The notes under the pieces were generated by a model. The model was given only the letters and a program-made list of their open reading frames with translations. It ran no database searches and was not told the origin of the DNA. 64,000 bases of DNA from Treponema sp. (lineage in GTDB: Bacteria > Spirochaetota > Spirochaetia > Treponematales > Breznakiellaceae), in the NCBI GenBank assembly GCA_009777535.1, contig WRLP01000001.1, forward strand, positions 111,631 through 175,630, written 5' to 3'. The position numbers were made by a program, and so were the translations under genes. This document shows, in pieces, positions 1-9,178 of the stretch (its first letter is position 1; the number at the start of each line of letters is the position of its first letter).

Positions 1-1
1 C

Positions 2-3000
2 GGCCATACTTTCACAGGTTTGATCAATGGCACGCCATATACTTTCAGGGTACGCGCCGTTAATGTAAACGGCACAGGAGCCGAAAGCACGGCGACAGCG
101 ACACCGGTCACTGTTCCAGGGGCAGTGTCTACCTTTTCGGCAATACCGGGTAGTGGGCAAGTAATTTTATGGTGGACAGAGCCTTTAAGTGATGGCGGGT
201 TGGCTATTACTCACTACGAAGTTTCCAGCGACAACGGCTCGTCTTGGGTAACCGCGTCAAGCAATACCGGCCATACCTTCACCGGATTAAGCAATGGTAC
301 GCAATATATTTTCAGAGTTCGCGCTGTCAATAGTGCGGGTGCAGGAACGGAAAACGTACAAACAGCTATACCAGTATTTATACCCACCGTTCCAGGAGCA
401 GTGACAAATTTCATAGCAACACCCAGTAACACAGAGGTTGTTTTATCCTGGGCGGCACCTGCAAGCGACGGCGGGTCGGCCATTAACAGCTACCACGTTT
501 CAAGTGATGACGGCGAAAACTGGATTACTGCATCGAACAATACCAGCCATACCTTCACCGGTTTAACAAATGCGACATTGTATATTTTTAAGGTACGCGC
601 AGCCAATTCGGTAGGTCCTGGAGTTGAAAGTACAATAACGGCTACACCATTCACTATTCCGGGAGCAGTTTCAGGCTTCATGGCAACATCTGCTAATGGA
701 CAGGTTGTGCTCTCATGGACAACGCCTCATAACGGTGGTAGCGCTATTACAAAGTATCAGTACTCGTATGGAGCAACAAGTGGTTATTCGGCGAACTGGT
801 CTGACATTCCTGGTTCAGGTGAAAGCACCATGAGCTACATAGTAACCAGCCTTACGAATGGCACAAATTACACCTTTGAGGTCTGTGCAGTGAACATAGC
901 GGGTAATGGAACAACTTCCGGCCAACAAACAGCGACACCGGCAACAAACCCTTTCCCTTCGCCCGACTTCACGGCAACGCCGGGTAACAATCAAGTTACG
1001 CTATCCTGGACAAAGCCCAATGACGGCGGCAGCGCGATTACGAAGTATCAGTACTCGTATGGAGCAACAAGTGGTTATTCGGCGAACTGGTCTGACATTC
1101 CTGGTTCAGGTGAAAGCACCATGAGCTACATAGTAACCAGCCTTACAAACGGTACAAGTTACAGCTTTCAAGTGCGTGCGGTAAATTCCGTTGGCAATGG
1201 AACAGCTTTCAGCGTACGGACAGCGACACCGGCAACAGTACCTTCGGCACCAACCGGTTTTACGGCAATGTCGGGTAACAGTCAGGTTACACTTACATGG
1301 ACAACGCCAAATAATGGCGGCAGCGCGATTTTGAGGTATCAGTACTCATATGGAGCTACAAGCGGTTATTCAACAAGCTGGTCTGACATTCCAAGTTCAG
1401 GTGCAGGCACCACGAGCCATACAGTGACAGGCCTCGCAAACGGCACGAGTTATACCTTTGAAGTACATGCAGTAAATATTATGGGCGATGGAACAACCTC
1501 TGGCCAGCGGACAGCGATACCGTTATCGGCACCCTCTGCGCCTGCCGACTTCACGGTAACACCAGACAATGGACAGGTTGCGCTTTCATGGACAACTCCA
1601 GATAATGGCGGCACTACGATTTTGAGGTATCAGTATTCTTATGGAGCGTCAAGCGGTTATTCGGCAAACTGGATTAATATTCCTGGTTCAAGTGCAAGCA
1701 CCATGAGCTATTCTATAACCAGCCTGACGAACGGTACAAATTACACTTTTGAAGTACGTGCGGTGAACTCTGTTGGCGATGGGATTACTTCCGGCACGCA
1801 GACAGCGACGCCGGCAACAATGCCTTCCGCTCCGGCCAGTTTCACTGCAACGCCGGGCGCCGGGCAGGTTGTACTTTCATGGACAACGCCAAATACCGGC
1901 GGCAGTGAAATTTTGAGGTATCAGTACTCGTATGGAGCAACAAGTGGTTATTCAGCGAGCTGGTCTGACGTTCCAGGTTCAGGCCCAGGTACCACGAGCT
2001 ATACCGTAGGCAGCCTGACGAACGGCACAAGTTACACCTTTGAAGTGCGCGCAGTAAATATTATGGGCAATGGAACAAGTTCCGTCCAGCGGACAGCAAC
2101 GCCGGTTTCTGTTCCTGGGGAAGTGTCAACTTTAACAGTGTCCTCGAGCAGCGGTTTTGTTTCTTTTATGTGGTATCCTCCGTTTGACAATGGCGGATCG
2201 GCTGTTACCCATTACCAGGTTTCAAGTGATAACGGCATGAATTGGATAACTACAACATACAATGACTACCATGTCTTCACCGGCTTAACAGATGGAACAC
2301 AATATGTTTTCAAGATTCGTGCTGTCAATGCGGTAGGAGCGGGAATTGAAACTACGGTAACAGCCACACCAGGCTATATCGTAAGATTATATACTAGAGC
2401 GCCAGCTATCAGTAATCCGGAAAGTATAGTAGTAGTAAACGGTCAACCATACGGCACATTGCCGGTTCTTACTCCGCCGCCTGTAACAGGAGCAACTGTT
2501 ACATTTAACGGCTGGTGGACAGCGGCAACAGGCGGCACCCAAGTTACAAGTTCCTCGATTGTAACACTTGCGACACATCATTCTCTTTATGCACAATGGA
2601 TTTTTAGCAGTACATATAACATTGGCGCGACAGGCCCCGGTACCGGTACAATCTTCTATGTTGCAGACGGGCAGGCTGGCAGGCCATTAGGTTTTTGGGT
2701 ACAAGGTTATACAGGCGCGACAGGATCATTTACGGATTACCTCGCCTACTATCTTGAAGCCGCGCCTTCAAATTCCGGCGCTGGACAATGGGGGGCAAAT
2801 GGAACATTTATACTCGGTGTAGCGGAATCTATTACACCTATTGATGACATTATAGGAACCGGCAGAAGGGACACCCTAACCATTGCCGCATATTTAGCAG
2901 GTATACCCGAAACAGGCAGAGCTGCACAGTTAGCATTAGCGGCTAATTTTGGCGGTCTAAACGACTGGTTCCTGCCAAGTTCTCCAGAATTGAATTTACT

Positions 3001-3166
3001 GTACTTGCAAAGAACCCTTCCAGGTATTGGTATAACAACCGGCTCCTACTGGTCTTCGTGGCAGTTCGAGCAATGGTATTCATGGGCTCAGGCTTTCACC
3101 GATGGTTATCGGGACGGCATCAACAGGCCTTCCGGATTATTTGTCCGTGCCATCAGGGCTTTTTAG
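2..3166 (+). CDS. Fibronectin type III repeat surface protein, 5' end outside the window
   Basis: The reading frame is open from the first bases, and the residues before the first possible start (GHTFTGL) already match the repeat, so the gene is cut by the window edge. About eight full fibronectin-III modules of 90-99 residues follow, each starting near a (V/I)PGAV or PSAP motif, then Q-V-x-LSW, and ending in F-x-VRAVN. They are followed by an InlB/Listeria-type repeat (G-Y/W-W plus YAQW, about residues 790-870) and a C-terminal DUF1566/Lcl-type domain (DWFLPS, YWSS, VRAIRAF). Such proteins are usually exported, and adhesion or glycan binding is a reasonable inference. No signal peptide is visible because the start is missing. 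A hairpin terminator follows. Confidence 0.85.
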   Translation, partial: GHTFTGLINGTPYTFRVRAVNVNGTGAESTATATPVTVPGAVSTFSAIPGSGQVILWWTEPLSDGGLAITHYEVSSDNGSSWVTASSNTGHTFTGLSNGTQYIFRVRAVNSAGAGTENVQTAIPVFIPTVPGAVTNFIATPSNTEVVLSWAAPASDGGSAINSYHVSSDDGENWITASNNTSHTFTGLTNATLYIFKVRAANSVGPGVESTITATPFTIPGAVSGFMATSANGQVVLSWTTPHNGGSAITKYQYSYGATSGYSANWSDIPGSGESTMSYIVTSLTNGTNYTFEVCAVNIAGNGTTSGQQTATPATNPFPSPDFTATPGNNQVTLSWTKPNDGGSAITKYQYSYGATSGYSANWSDIPGSGESTMSYIVTSLTNGTSYSFQVRAVNSVGNGTAFSVRTATPATVPSAPTGFTAMSGNSQVTLTWTTPNNGGSAILRYQYSYGATSGYSTSWSDIPSSGAGTTSHTVTGLANGTSYTFEVHAVNIMGDGTTSGQRTAIPLSAPSAPADFTVTPDNGQVALSWTTPDNGGTTILRYQYSYGASSGYSANWINIPGSSASTMSYSITSLTNGTNYTFEVRAVNSVGDGITSGTQTATPATMPSAPASFTATPGAGQVVLSWTTPNTGGSEILRYQYSYGATSGYSASWSDVPGSGPGTTSYTVGSLTNGTSYTFEVRAVNIMGNGTSSVQRTATPVSVPGEVSTLTVSSSSGFVSFMWYPPFDNGGSAVTHYQVSSDNGMNWITTTYNDYHVFTGLTDGTQYVFKIRAVNAVGAGIETTVTATPGYIVRLYTRAPAISNPESIVVVNGQPYGTLPVLTPPPVTGATVTFNGWWTAATGGTQVTSSSIVTLATHHSLYAQWIFSSTYNIGATGPGTGTIFYVADGQAGRPLGFWVQGYTGATGSFTDYLAYYLEAAPSNSGAGQWGANGTFILGVAESITPIDDIIGTGRRDTLTIAAYLAGIPETGRAAQLALAANFGGLNDWFLPSSPELNLLYLQRTLPGIGITTGSYWSSWQFEQWYSWAQAFTDGYRDGINRPSGLFVRAIRAF
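752..1146 (+). repeat. 104-bp exact direct repeat inside the fibronectin gene
   Basis: Bases 752-855 and 1043-1146 are identical, offset 291 bp (97 codons, one module). The other modules match only at protein level. This is a sign of recent gene conversion or unequal crossing-over between modules. Confidence 0.85.
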
Positions 3167-3173
3167 TGAAGAA

Positions 3174-3246
3174 AGAGTAGTCCGCGGATAACACTGATTT
3201 AAGGATTTTATATAATCCGTGAAATCTGCGGACTCTCTTTTTTTTA
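3174..3246 (+). terminator. Intrinsic terminator after the fibronectin gene, nested hairpin
   Basis: AGAGTAGTCCGC (3174-3185) pairs with GCGGACTCTCT (3228-3238), with one bulge, and is followed by a run of eight T. A second stem, GGATT/AATCC (3203-3218), sits inside the loop. The nested layout resembles dispersed inverted-repeat elements recruited as terminators. The remaining bases to 3326 hold only an 8-bp inverted repeat (AAACGGTG/CACCGTTT, about 3252-3282). Confidence 0.7.
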
Positions 3247-3326
3247 TGGGAAAAACGGTGACTGCCCTAGGTTGGAGCACCGTTTGGAACCTATTTTCCT
3301 CAAAAATATGTATTTTTAGTTAAAAC

Positions 3327-3381
3327 ACTGTCCAAAAATATGCAAAATTATAAAATTTACTGTCAAAAAATATGCAAATTT
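3327..3381 (+). promoter_or_regulatory. Two direct repeats upstream of the DUF4143 ATPase gene
   Basis: ACTGTCCAAAAATATGCAAA at 3327 recurs with one change at 3359 (ACTGTCAAAAAATATGCAAA), a period of 32 bp or three helical turns. A weaker AAAAATATGTAT copy lies at about 3302. The second copy abuts the -35 box at 3384. This spacing suggests binding sites for a regulator, which is inference only. Confidence 0.45.
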
Positions 3382-3383
3382 CA

Positions 3384-3413
3384 TTGACTAAAGGGTCTAA
3401 AAAGCTGCATAAT
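3384..3413 (+). promoter_or_regulatory. Sigma-70 promoter predicting a leaderless mRNA
   Basis: TTGACT (3384-3389), an 18-bp spacer and CATAAT (3408-3413). The ATG at 3421 is seven bases after the -10 box, where transcription should start. No Shine-Dalgarno sequence precedes the ATG. Confidence 0.6.
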
Positions 3414-3420
3414 TATCTAT

Positions 3421-4719
3421 ATGCTGCGTAGGAAAATGCTCCAAACTTTACTTAACTGGAAAACAGGCAAAAAGAATGAATGTCTGCTTGTCAAAGGGGC
3501 AAGACAAATAGGAAAAACCTTCATTATTGATAAACTTGGCAGGGAGTATTATCAAAAATATATTTATATCAACTTTCTTGAGAATCAACATCTCAAAGCT
3601 ATTTTTGACGGCAGCCTGGAAGCTTCCGAGATTTATAAAAAAATCTCTCTTAATTTTTTTAACATTGAATTTATTTCCGGCAATACTTTAATATTTCTTG
3701 ATGAAATTCAGGAATGCCCAAACGCCCGTACCGCTTTAAAGTTTTTGGCATTGGATAACAGTTATGATGTTATTGCATCAGGCTCATTGCTTGGAATCAG
3801 TTATAAAAATGTTCCTTCCATTCCTGTCGGATACGAAACTCAGCTTGAAATGCACTCTCTTGATTTTGAGGAATTTTTGTGGGCAATGGGTATTGGAGAA
3901 CAGGTAATAGTTTCTGTAAAAGAATATTTTGATCGCCTGGAAAAAATACCTGAATCCATGCATGTGCAAATGATTAAATACCTTCGTGAATATGTTGTAA
4001 TAGGCGGAATGCCTGCGGTGATAAACCGGTACCTCGAAACGAATAATTTCAGCGAAGTCCAGAAAGAACAGGATAAAATCTTAAACAGTTTTTTGGATGA
4101 TATATCCAAATATGCTTCAACGACTGAAAAGCCCAAAGCCAGGAATAGTTTTCTTTCAATACCAAAACAACTTGCCAGGGAATACAAAAAATTTCAGTTT
4201 TCCGTTGTAGAAAAAGGTGCCACGGCACGAAAATATGCAAACAGCCTTGAATGGCTGCGTGATGCGAACTTAATACGTTTTTGTTACAATGTTTCAACGC
4301 CGTCTTTTCCGCTTGCAGCTTATGAACGCGACGATCAATATAAAATCTACCTAAATGATATTGGTTTGCTTGCTGCAATGTATGGCTTTGAAATTAAAAA
4401 AGAAATAATTGAAAATACGCTGACTGGTCCGATGAAAGGCGGTGTATACGAAAATCTGATTGCAGATATTCTAATAAAAAAAGGCCGCAGATTGAATTAT
4501 TATAAGGCAGATAACAGCTCGCAGGAAATAGACTTTTTGCTGAGCGGCGAGGGCTCGGTTATACCTGTCGAAGTCAAAGCAGGAAATACTTCCTCTGCTT
4601 CACTGAATAATTTATTGTCCAATCCGGATATAAAAATCGGGTACAAGCTGGTTTCTGGTAATGTCGGACGCTCGGAAAAGAAAATTACTATGCCTCTGTA
4701 TATGGCAATGTTTTTATAG
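3421..4719 (+). CDS. AAA-type P-loop ATPase, DUF4143 family (COG1373)
   Basis: The 432-residue protein has a Walker A motif GARQIGKT (residues 26-33), Walker B LIFLDEIQ (90-97), and a C-terminal DUF4143 region ending in a nuclease-like EIDFLL...PVEVKAG signature. This resembles the PD-(D/E)XK fold but I cannot confirm activity. The family is common in anaerobes and spirochaetes, often in many copies, and its role is not established. It stands alone, converging on argS, and appears to be translated from a leaderless message. A second, distantly related member lies at 18954. Confidence 0.85.
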   Translation: MLRRKMLQTLLNWKTGKKNECLLVKGARQIGKTFIIDKLGREYYQKYIYINFLENQHLKAIFDGSLEASEIYKKISLNFFNIEFISGNTLIFLDEIQECPNARTALKFLALDNSYDVIASGSLLGISYKNVPSIPVGYETQLEMHSLDFEEFLWAMGIGEQVIVSVKEYFDRLEKIPESMHVQMIKYLREYVVIGGMPAVINRYLETNNFSEVQKEQDKILNSFLDDISKYASTTEKPKARNSFLSIPKQLAREYKKFQFSVVEKGATARKYANSLEWLRDANLIRFCYNVSTPSFPLAAYERDDQYKIYLNDIGLLAAMYGFEIKKEIIENTLTGPMKGGVYENLIADILIKKGRRLNYYKADNSSQEIDFLLSGEGSVIPVEVKAGNTSSASLNNLLSNPDIKIGYKLVSGNVGRSEKKITMPLYMAMFL

Positions 4720-4726
4720 AACGATA

Positions 4727-4783
4727 CAAATACCTTATGAGAACAACATACCTCGTCTCTTTAGGGCGGGGTTGTTGATTCCC
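4727..4783. repeat. Dispersed hairpin repeat between convergent genes
   Basis: An AATACCTTAT block is followed by GAACAACATACC, a G/C-rich turn and GGGCGGGGTTGTTGATT, so AACAAC pairs with GTTGTT. The same arrangement occurs at 53437-53498. It probably acts as a two-way terminator between the ATPase gene and argS. Confidence 0.6.
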
Positions 4784-4786
4784 CTT

Positions 4787-6616
4787 TCACATAACTTCCA
4801 GAAACGGAATACACGCCAAATGAAGGGCGTCCTTTAATACCCGCATAACAGCCAGGGACAGGGCCAGGCGGGCGCCGGAGAGTTCATTGCTTTCGGCGTT
4901 CAGAATGGGACAGTCATGGTAGAAGCGGCTGAAGGCCTTTGAAAGATCGTAAAGATAGGCGGTCAGGGTGGAAGGATCAAGGCCGGCGGCCGCTGCGCTT
5001 ACAGCGTCCGGATATGCAGCTAACGCTTTGAGCAGTTCCCATTCCGGATCGGAAACAAGAAGCGGGAACCCGGCCGTAGCGTCAGGGACGGCGTCCGGTT
5101 TATCCGACTTGCGGAGCATGGAGCAGATTCGTGCGCCCATGTATTGCAGATACGGGCCGGTATTGCCTGTAAAAGAGAGAGATTCCTTTGGATCAAAGAG
5201 CATGTCCTTGGCGGGGCTCACCTGTAAAAGGTAGTAGTGAAGGGCGCCCAGAGCGATTTTTTCGGCTGTTTCCATGGGGCTGTCAACTTCCTGTTCCCTT
5301 TCTTTTTCACGGATTTCTTCCATTGCCATATCCCGCAGACTATCAATCAAATCGTCGGCGTCCACGACGGTTCCTTCGCGGCTTTTCATTTTTCCTTCCG
5401 GCAAATTTACCATTCCATAAGAAAGATGATGAAGGTCCTTCGCCCAGGCAAAGCCCAATTTGTCCAGAAGGGTGAACAGTACCTTAAAGTGATACTGCTG
5501 TTCGCTGCCAACTACATAAATAAGCCGGTCAAACGGCCAGCGCTCATGGCGGTTAATGGCGGTTCCAAAATCCTGGGTAATATAAATTGATGTGCCGTCG
5601 CTTCGCAGCAAAATCTTTTTATCAAGTTTTTCTGCGCTTAGATCAACTGCAACCGCTCCATCGTCCTGGCGGTAAAAAATACCGCGCTCAAGGCCCTTTA
5701 GAACTTCGTCTTTGCCCAGCCGCCAGGTATCACTTTCAAAATCATATTGATCGAAAGAAATTCCTGTACGCGAATATGTTTCCTTCATGCCGTTTATTGC
5801 CCAGGAATTCATCTGCTTCCAAAGGCTTACAGTTTCAGGATCGCCGGCTTCCCATTTTCGAAGGAGTTCCTGGGCGCGCGCCATAAGGGATGAACGCCCT
5901 TCAGCTTCTTCTTTGGAAAGGCCGCTCCTCTGCAGTTCCTCGGTTTCTTTTTTCAGTTCGTTGTTGAAACATACATACCATTCACCGACAAAGTGATCGC
6001 TTTTAACTCCTTCGGATTCGGGGGTTTTGTTCTGAGCGTGTTCGCTGTAGGCCAGCATTGATTTACAGATGTGAATGCCCCGGTCATTGATAATGCACAC
6101 CTTGCGTACCTCTGCGCCGCAGGCGGCAAGGATTCGTGATATGCTTTCACCTAACACATCATTTCGCAGATGACCGAGGTGCAAGGGTTTGTTTGTATTG
6201 GGGCTGGAAAACTCAACCATCACCTTTTTATTTTCGAGTGTTTGCGGCCTGCCGAAGGCAAATTCGCCCTTTTCATGCCCCTTAAATACTTCTTCGAGAA
6301 TCTCTTTTGCCGCAACAGATCGAGTAAGGCGGATATTCAAATACGGTCCCACCGCTTCGACTGTTCCGTGCGCTCCCTCTACATCAAGGCCGGCGCATAG
6401 GCGTGCCGCATCTTTGGCTATCTGCGGCGGCGCTTTGCGCAATATTTTGGCAAAACTAAACATTGGAATGCCGATGTCCCCCATTTCAGGGTCGGGGGGA
6501 GTTTCAGCCGATATTATCCATGGTTGAAAAGGGGCTGTGGGCCCGGGGGTTTCTCTATCCAGGGCGCTTAGCGCCGCCGCGATCTTTTTTTTCCAGGGTT
6601 CCCTGTAGTCGTACAT
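4787..6616 (-). CDS. argS: Arginyl-tRNA synthetase
   Basis: Class I aminoacyl-tRNA synthetase that charges tRNA-Arg in the cytoplasm. The 609-residue protein has the N-terminal Add1-like domain, a HIGH-type motif HLGH (146-149) inside NTNKPLHLGHLRND, the KMSKS counterpart GKMKSREG (around residue 405), and a C-terminal anticodon-binding domain beginning near GNTGPYLQYMGARI. It starts 22 bp after ygeW and has a GGGGAT ribosome site. An essential housekeeping gene therefore sits at the end of a catabolic operon. There is no visible T-box or other leader between them. Confidence 0.95.
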   Translation of the reverse strand: MYDYREPWKKKIAAALSALDRETPGPTAPFQPWIISAETPPDPEMGDIGIPMFSFAKILRKAPPQIAKDAARLCAGLDVEGAHGTVEAVGPYLNIRLTRSVAAKEILEEVFKGHEKGEFAFGRPQTLENKKVMVEFSSPNTNKPLHLGHLRNDVLGESISRILAACGAEVRKVCIINDRGIHICKSMLAYSEHAQNKTPESEGVKSDHFVGEWYVCFNNELKKETEELQRSGLSKEEAEGRSSLMARAQELLRKWEAGDPETVSLWKQMNSWAINGMKETYSRTGISFDQYDFESDTWRLGKDEVLKGLERGIFYRQDDGAVAVDLSAEKLDKKILLRSDGTSIYITQDFGTAINRHERWPFDRLIYVVGSEQQYHFKVLFTLLDKLGFAWAKDLHHLSYGMVNLPEGKMKSREGTVVDADDLIDSLRDMAMEEIREKEREQEVDSPMETAEKIALGALHYYLLQVSPAKDMLFDPKESLSFTGNTGPYLQYMGARICSMLRKSDKPDAVPDATAGFPLLVSDPEWELLKALAAYPDAVSAAAAGLDPSTLTAYLYDLSKAFSRFYHDCPILNAESNELSGARLALSLAVMRVLKDALHLACIPFLEVM

Positions 6617-6638
6617 TTTTTTTGCTATCCCCTTATAA

Positions 6639-7829
6639 TTAAAAACAGCGTTTTTGGCCCCGTGAAACCAAATTGGATAGAATTTCGGCGGGGTCTTTTA
6701 TTTTTGCCAGGAAGATCATTGCCGCTATTATATAGGGCTTGTAGCTTGCCTGTTTATAAAGCGGTACACGGTAACGGTCGAACACTGATGCGGCCACTTC
6801 GCCTTCTTTGCAGCTAACGCCGGAAATATCGGCCGGCAGGCAGTGCAGATACAGGGCATTTCCGCCTCTGGTGGTTTTCATCAAATCTTCCGTACATTCC
6901 CAGTCCCTGTGTCCGGCGTTTTCGTTAAGAAGTTCCTTCTCCAGAGACTTAATTCCGTCAAAGTCGTTGTTGCCGTAAAGGTCAGTGCGTTTTTTCATTG
7001 CGGCAAACGGAGCCCAGCTTTTTGGATACACAATGTCGGCATCAGCGAAAGCGTCTTTCATTGAATTGGATTTTGTGAATTTTCCGCCGCTTTGGGCTGC
7101 GTTCTTTTTGGCAACTTCTTCAACTTCGCTCATTACTTCGTAGCCTTCCGGGTGGGCAAGATGCACATCCATGCCAAAGCGGGTCATTAATCCAATAACA
7201 CCCTGAGGTACAGAAAGGGGCTTCCCGTATGAAGGGGAATAGGCCCATGTCATTGCGATTTTTTTCCCTTTCAATTTGTCAATTCCGCCGAAGTGTTGAA
7301 TGATATGGTTCATGTCTGCCATTGTCTGTGTGGGGTGGTCAATGTCGCACTGGAGATTTACAAGTGTGGGGCATTGCTCCAAAACGCCTTCATTGTGTCC
7401 TTGGCGCACAGCCCTTGACACATCACGCATGTAGGCATTGCCCTTGCCAATATACATATCGTCGCGGATACCGATAACATCGGCCATAAATGAGATCATG
7501 TTGGCGGTTTCGCGCAACGTCTCGCCGTGGGCTACCTGGGATTTTCCCTCGTCAAAGTCCTGCGCTGTAAGTCCCAGCAGATTGCATGCCGAGGCAAAAC
7601 TGAAGCGGGTGCGCGTAGACTGGTCGCGGAATATTGAAACGCCAAGCCCTGAATCAAAAATGCGTGGGGAGATATTGTTTTCCCTAAGCCGGCGAAGGGC
7701 ATCGGCGACAGTAAAGACGGCAAGTATTTCATCGCGCTCTTTTTCCCAGGTAAGCAGGAAATCTCCGGCGAACATATCAGTGAAATTTAATTTTTCCAAA
7801 ACCGAAGTATACTGTTTTAAGAAAGACAT
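6639..7829 (-). CDS. ygeW: Knotted carbamoyltransferase, YgeW type
   Basis: A 396-residue member of the aspartate/ornithine carbamoyltransferase superfamily. It shows the carbamoyl-phosphate loop STRTR (71-75) and the HCLP motif (LYLHCLPADI, around residue 330). Length and neighbours match the YgeW branch, whose natural substrate is not settled and which is linked to purine/ureide and diamino-acid breakdown in Escherichia coli and clostridia. AAAGGAG precedes the ATG. A 120-bp gap to ygeY holds an inverted-repeat element. No carbamate kinase or hydantoinase is in the window, so the pathway is incomplete here. Confidence 0.88.
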   Translation of the reverse strand: MSFLKQYTSVLEKLNFTDMFAGDFLLTWEKERDEILAVFTVADALRRLRENNISPRIFDSGLGVSIFRDQSTRTRFSFASACNLLGLTAQDFDEGKSQVAHGETLRETANMISFMADVIGIRDDMYIGKGNAYMRDVSRAVRQGHNEGVLEQCPTLVNLQCDIDHPTQTMADMNHIIQHFGGIDKLKGKKIAMTWAYSPSYGKPLSVPQGVIGLMTRFGMDVHLAHPEGYEVMSEVEEVAKKNAAQSGGKFTKSNSMKDAFADADIVYPKSWAPFAAMKKRTDLYGNNDFDGIKSLEKELLNENAGHRDWECTEDLMKTTRGGNALYLHCLPADISGVSCKEGEVAASVFDRYRVPLYKQASYKPYIIAAMIFLAKIKDPAEILSNLVSRGQKRCF

Positions 7830-7859
7830 TAATTACTCCTTTAATTTAATTTTTATTTA

Positions 7860-7943
7860 TTAACCACGAACCAACACTAACCAACACGAACAGGGGGAAA
7901 GCAGGGAATTGTTGTTCGTGTCTGTTCGTGTGTTTAGTGGTAA
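7860..7943. repeat. A/C-rich inverted-repeat element, copy 1
   Basis: Left arm TTAACCACGAACCAACAC and onward is almost free of T on the plus strand. The right arm ends in GTTCGTGTGTTTAGTGGTAA, its imperfect inverse. Related copies lie at 12214-12356 and 15889-16165. It sits inside the ygeY-ygeW intergenic space and would form a hairpin in the operon mRNA. Confidence 0.7.
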
Positions 7944-7949
7944 AATTCT

Positions 7950-9170
7950 TCATTTTCTTTTACGGCCATGGTCATCTTCGGTGTAAACGCTCGGAAGGGC
8001 GGCATAGACGGCGGCGCAGCGGACAAGATCGGCCTTCCAGGTTTTTTCATTGGGAGCGTGCGCCTGAGCTTCTTTGCCCGGTCCGAACCCAATGCACGGA
8101 ATCCTGTTGCGCCCCATTATTGAAACTCCGTTAGTTGAAAATGTCCACTTATCAACCTTTGGCTTGCCGTACATTCCCTCGTAGGCTTTTACCATTGCCC
8201 TTGTCGGTTTGGCGTCTTCGGGAATTACCCATGTCGGGAAATAACAGTCTATCGGATAGACCACGCCGGTATAACTTGGCTGATTGTATTTATACATGGA
8301 TACTTTAGCCTTGTATTTTTTTACCTTTGGCAGGGCGGCAATTTCTGCGAGGGCGCTTTTGTACGTTTCCCCCCAGGTAAGGCGGCGGTCGATGGAAATG
8401 GCGCACATATCGGCGACTGCGCAGCGTGAAGGCGAACTGAAATAAATTTGCGAAACGGTGAGGGTTCCCTTGCCCAGGAAGGGGTCTTTTTTCAGTTTTT
8501 TGTTAAGAGCCTTTACTTCGCCTATAATCTCACCCATTTTGTATATCGCGTTATCTCCGCGCTCTGGCGCCGAGCCGTGGCAGGAAATGCCCTTTACCTC
8601 AACGCGAATTTCCATGCGCCCGCGCTGACCGCGGTAGATGTTGCCGTCGGTTGGTTCTGTGATAACCACAAATTCGGGTTTGATCTTTTCTTCTTTAATG
8701 ATGTATTCCCAGCACAGGCCGTCGCAGTCTTCTTCCTGTATAGTACCTGTTACCATAACGCGGTACTTGTTGTTCAATAGCCCGAGGTCCTTCATTATTT
8801 TTGCGCCGTAAATTGCCGCCACGGGCCCGCCTAACTGGTCGGATGCGCCCCGGCCGCCTATTTCGGTTTCGGTTTCGTATCCTTCATAAGGGTCAAATTT
8901 CCAGTTAACCCTGTTTCCAATGCCGACGGTGTCGATGTGCCCGTCGAATGCAATGAGTGTTTTGCCTGTTCCCATATAACCGATAACATTGCCCATCTTG
9001 TCGATACCGGCTTCGTTAAAGCCGAGTTTTTTCATTTCAGCTACCATGCGGGCGGCTACTTCTTTTTCGCCGCAGCTTTCACCGGGGAGCCTTATTAAAT
9101 CCCTGAGGAATTTTGTCATTGCTCCACTGTATCCTTGTGCAGCTTTTTTAATTGCAGCAAAATCAGGCAT
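7950..9170 (-). CDS. ygeY: YgeY-type M20 family metallohydrolase
   Basis: A 406-residue M20/ArgE/DapE-like amidohydrolase. Metal-site motifs are visible: [21 protein letters not shown], then IQEEDCDG and ITEPTDGNI. The YgeY branch is typically encoded with ygeW and ygeX and is annotated as a selenium-metabolism-linked hydrolase, although no selenium gene is visible here. GGAGG lies a few bases before the ATG. dpaL ends 8 bp upstream, so the two are co-transcribed. The substrate is unknown, and deacylation of an amino-acid derivative is the usual guess. Confidence 0.87.
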   Translation of the reverse strand: MPDFAAIKKAAQGYSGAMTKFLRDLIRLPGESCGEKEVAARMVAEMKKLGFNEAGIDKMGNVIGYMGTGKTLIAFDGHIDTVGIGNRVNWKFDPYEGYETETEIGGRGASDQLGGPVAAIYGAKIMKDLGLLNNKYRVMVTGTIQEEDCDGLCWEYIIKEEKIKPEFVVITEPTDGNIYRGQRGRMEIRVEVKGISCHGSAPERGDNAIYKMGEIIGEVKALNKKLKKDPFLGKGTLTVSQIYFSSPSRCAVADMCAISIDRRLTWGETYKSALAEIAALPKVKKYKAKVSMYKYNQPSYTGVVYPIDCYFPTWVIPEDAKPTRAMVKAYEGMYGKPKVDKWTFSTNGVSIMGRNRIPCIGFGPGKEAQAHAPNEKTWKADLVRCAAVYAALPSVYTEDDHGRKRK

Positions 9171-9178
9171 ATTACCTC

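Noticed and set aside
4968-6527. Several plus-strand frames of 69-117 codons inside argS
   Set aside because: They overlap a clear synthetase gene and have no domains or ribosome sites.
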